The notes under the pieces are model-generated. The model saw nothing but the letters and a program-made list of their open reading frames with translations, was not told where the DNA came from and searched no databases. This document shows, piece by piece, positions 6,152 through 7,806 of a stretch of DNA of 7,806 nucleotides (position 1 is the stretch's first letter; the number at the start of each line of letters is the position of its first letter). The DNA comes from Cytophagales bacterium (GTDB taxonomy: Bacteria; Bacteroidota; Bacteroidia; Cytophagales; Cytophagaceae). The translations under genes and the position numbers were made by a program. The stretch covers positions 1 through 7,806 of the forward strand of contig JANYCO010000582.1 in NCBI GenBank assembly GCA_025360235.1, given 5' to 3'.

Positions 6152-6179
6152 CATTGCCTTTATAATCTCTTAAGGCAAT
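6146..6179 (-). terminator. Second hairpin with T-tract downstream of the GH9 gene
   Basis: Reading the minus strand, ATTGCCTT (6172-6179) and AAGGCAAT (6153-6160) form a perfect 8-bp stem with an 11-nt loop. It is followed almost at once by TTTTT (6147-6151), the layout of an intrinsic terminator. It would back up the longer hairpin between it and the GH9 stop, or it may lie in the leader of the GH26-like gene. Confidence 0.55.
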
Positions 6180-6186
6180 CTACTAA

Positions 6187-6225
6187 TAAAATACGTTATT
6201 GTCAAATTTACAATAACGTATTTTA
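6187..6225 (-). terminator. Strong 16-bp perfect hairpin terminator after the GH9 gene
   Basis: The plus-strand arms TAAAATACGTTATTGT (6187-6202) and ACAATAACGTATTTTA (6210-6225) are perfect reverse complements around the 7-nt loop CAAATTT. The stem begins 21 nt beyond the GH9 stop codon. Its A/T-rich base gives a T-run after the stem in both orientations, so it may stop transcription either way. Length and perfection make chance unlikely. Confidence 0.75.
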
Positions 6226-6246
6226 AAGAATGAAAACAGGCTTAAT

Positions 6247-7806
6247 TTATTCTACAACAAATTTTTTGGTAGTAGCAGCATTACCGGAAGTAATTACCAT
6301 AAAATATAATCCTTTATTAAAACCAGATAAGTCCACTACTTCTTTTTGATCTCCAGGAGTTTTAGTTTCTCTTGTAGCTACCATTTGACCTCTTATGTCC
6401 ATTATTGAAATCGAAGAAGTATTGGTAGTTGTATATTCAATAGTCAATTTATCCTTTGCGGGATTTGGATAGGTGATAATAGAGGAAATGGAATTATCTG
6501 CATTCTGCGTATTTGTGATGAAGGGTATCAAAGGAACATAGATTAATGATTGGGAGGAAATCCCGGCTTGTATTGCTTCAACAACATTACTAAGATAGGC
6601 AAAAGGAGCATTCCAGTTAATCGCAATTTCATTTGTAGAATAACTACATTCCTGATCAAGGTAGCAAGTCCCCACCAAAGCAGAAGGGTAACTAGCAGCC
6701 CCGCAATCACTGGTAGAATTTGTATTTGGTCCTCCAGCCATTAATCCAGGAACAGGAGCCACTATACCATCCGAACCCGATGGACGATGATGGATTTGCA
6801 GAGGAGACTGCGTTCCAAAACCTGTTACAAAACAATACTTAGGGCCATTTCTTCCCATTAAATAATCAAGATCAGCTATGGCAACTTTCAGATAACTACT
6901 GTCTTTTGTAAGATCGAAAGCATGCAACAATATTACGCCATGCGTAGCGGCTATCCCATTACTTCCCCAATTGAAATCCCAGGAATTAAACATAGAGGTT
7001 CCGTAAGGGCAAGAAACAGATAAACCTTTAAGATAATCTGCCTGATCGATTACTTTTTGTTTGATGGTAGCAGTATCAGCTAATGGCGTAAGACTTTTTC
7101 TCAAATGAGAAAGTGACAAATAACCTAAAGCTCTAACATCTGCCCAACCAGGAGGATTGATGCTTGTTAGGCCACCTGCCAAAGTATAGAAACTATCCAC
7201 CTGTGTAGAAGCATATAATTCCATAGCAGCCCATTGAAATTCATCACCAAAACTTCCATCACCATATGCTCCGGTATTTATCGCTGGCGAAGTTAGGAGT
7301 GCCTGGTTGTATTGTAAGGAAGGATTTTTTCTGGCCCAATTCCATGCATTTACGGACGCATCAATACAGGAATCAGAAAGGCCTGGAAAATTTGCTTCTA
7401 AAACTTTGAAGATACGTGCTGCCTGAGCCATAGTGGCCGCAAAATCAAGTGTGGCAGCAGTACTTTTTTGCACCACATATCTTTGTTGAGTGGACGCGGA
7501 AGGCATCACGAATCCATCAAAATCAGGAGAAGTAAGTTTTGTATAAACACCACCATCATATGGATCCTGCATAGTCAGCATCCACCGAAGCTCCCAAAGT
7601 GCTTCATCCAAAATATCGGCAGTAGTATTATTTTTTTCAGGTATATTTATTTTTAAAGTATCAAAATAAGAAGGATAATGTTCATACATGGATAAAATCA
7701 TATTGGTAGAAATTCCGGCTGTTACCATGTATTTATTGTAATCACCTGCATCATACCAACCTTTAGGGGATGAAATGATAGAATTTGTAGGTCTTCCGGG
7801 TCTGGC
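6247..7806 (-). CDS. GH9 endoglucanase (cellulase) with C-terminal type IX secretion sorting domain, 5' end outside window
   Basis: The visible 519 residues are the C-terminal part of a family 9 inverting endo-beta-1,4-glucanase. The frame stays open to the right edge. The Met at 7726-7728 is internal, because the catalytic GWYDAGDYNKY motif (visible residues 16-26, base Asp22) lies before it. Further GH9 signatures are MGRNGPKY...LQIHHRPSG (317-344, substrate-binding His and Arg) and DQECSYSTNEIAINWNAPFAYL (384-405), whose Glu393 is the general acid. A short linker leads to an 80-residue C-terminal domain starting near ISSIITYPNPAKDKL and ending in GLYFMVITSGNAATTKKFVVE. This is a type A Por/T9SS sorting signal that is cut off during export to the cell surface or medium. 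No carbohydrate-binding module is seen in the visible part. An Ig-like N-terminal domain and signal peptide are expected beyond the edge. Two hairpins follow the stop. Confidence 0.95.
   Translation of the reverse strand, partial: ARPGRPTNSIISSPKGWYDAGDYNKYMVTAGISTNMILSMYEHYPSYFDTLKINIPEKNNTTADILDEALWELRWMLTMQDPYDGGVYTKLTSPDFDGFVMPSASTQQRYVVQKSTAATLDFAATMAQAARIFKVLEANFPGLSDSCIDASVNAWNWARKNPSLQYNQALLTSPAINTGAYGDGSFGDEFQWAAMELYASTQVDSFYTLAGGLTSINPPGWADVRALGYLSLSHLRKSLTPLADTATIKQKVIDQADYLKGLSVSCPYGTSMFNSWDFNWGSNGIAATHGVILLHAFDLTKDSSYLKVAIADLDYLMGRNGPKYCFVTGFGTQSPLQIHHRPSGSDGIVAPVPGLMAGGPNTNSTSDCGAASYPSALVGTCYLDQECSYSTNEIAINWNAPFAYLSNVVEAIQAGISSQSLIYVPLIPFITNTQNADNSISSIITYPNPAKDKLTIEYTTTNTSSISIMDIRGQMVATRETKTPGDQKEVVDLSGFNKGLYFMVITSGNAATTKKFVVE

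Noticed and set aside
7726..7728. ATG as the start of the GH9 gene
   Set aside because: The frame remains open to the right edge, and the 26 codons upstream encode the catalytic GWYDAGDYNKY motif. The true start is outside the window.

Overview
This AT-rich window fits a member of the Bacteroidota, most likely a polysaccharide-degrading Cytophagales-type bacterium. Three things point there: a GH9 cellulase ending in a type IX secretion (Por) sorting domain, a short Crp/Fnr regulator of the kind common in this phylum, and TAnnTTTG promoter boxes with no clear Shine-Dalgarno sequences. The genus is inference. Every gene I can support lies on the minus strand, so the window reads from right to left.

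Right part (about 4960-7806): the 3' end of a secreted GH9 endoglucanase runs off the right edge. Two tandem hairpins follow its stop codon, one of them a perfect 16-bp stem. Next is a GH26-like clan GH-A glycoside hydrolase with a signal peptide but no type IX sorting domain. Together they suggest plant cell-wall glucan or mannan degradation, with one enzyme on the surface or outside the cell and the other in the periplasm or membrane-anchored.

Middle (4342-4905): a Crp/Fnr-family regulator. A 14-bp near-perfect inverted repeat covers the gap upstream of its start. Just past its stop, in the 80-nt gap before the next operon, is the perfect palindrome CTTGAC-ATAA-GTCAAG, which has the architecture of an Fnr-class operator.

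Left-centre (502-4261): a tightly packed four-gene operon with gaps of 3 and 5 nt and a 4-nt ATGA overlap. In order it encodes a membrane fatty-acid hydroxylase/sterol-desaturase family enzyme, a PLP enzyme of the AONS/serine-palmitoyltransferase (alpha-oxoamine synthase) family, a multi-pass YwaF/TIGR02206 membrane protein (related to TMEM164, a proposed acyltransferase) and a membrane-anchored PAPS-dependent sulfotransferase. I infer a pathway for a hydroxylated, possibly N- or O-acylated and sulfated sphingoid-like aminolipid. The adjacent Crp/Fnr protein may control it through the palindrome. This operon is the most promising candidate for an undescribed system in the window.

Left edge (1-421): the N-terminus of a membrane sensor protein (one transmembrane helix, then a Cache-like extracytoplasmic domain). 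It has its own TATATTTG promoter box and is cut by the window edge. No RNA genes, mobile elements or CRISPR arrays were seen, and no gene-free stretch exceeds 150 bases.
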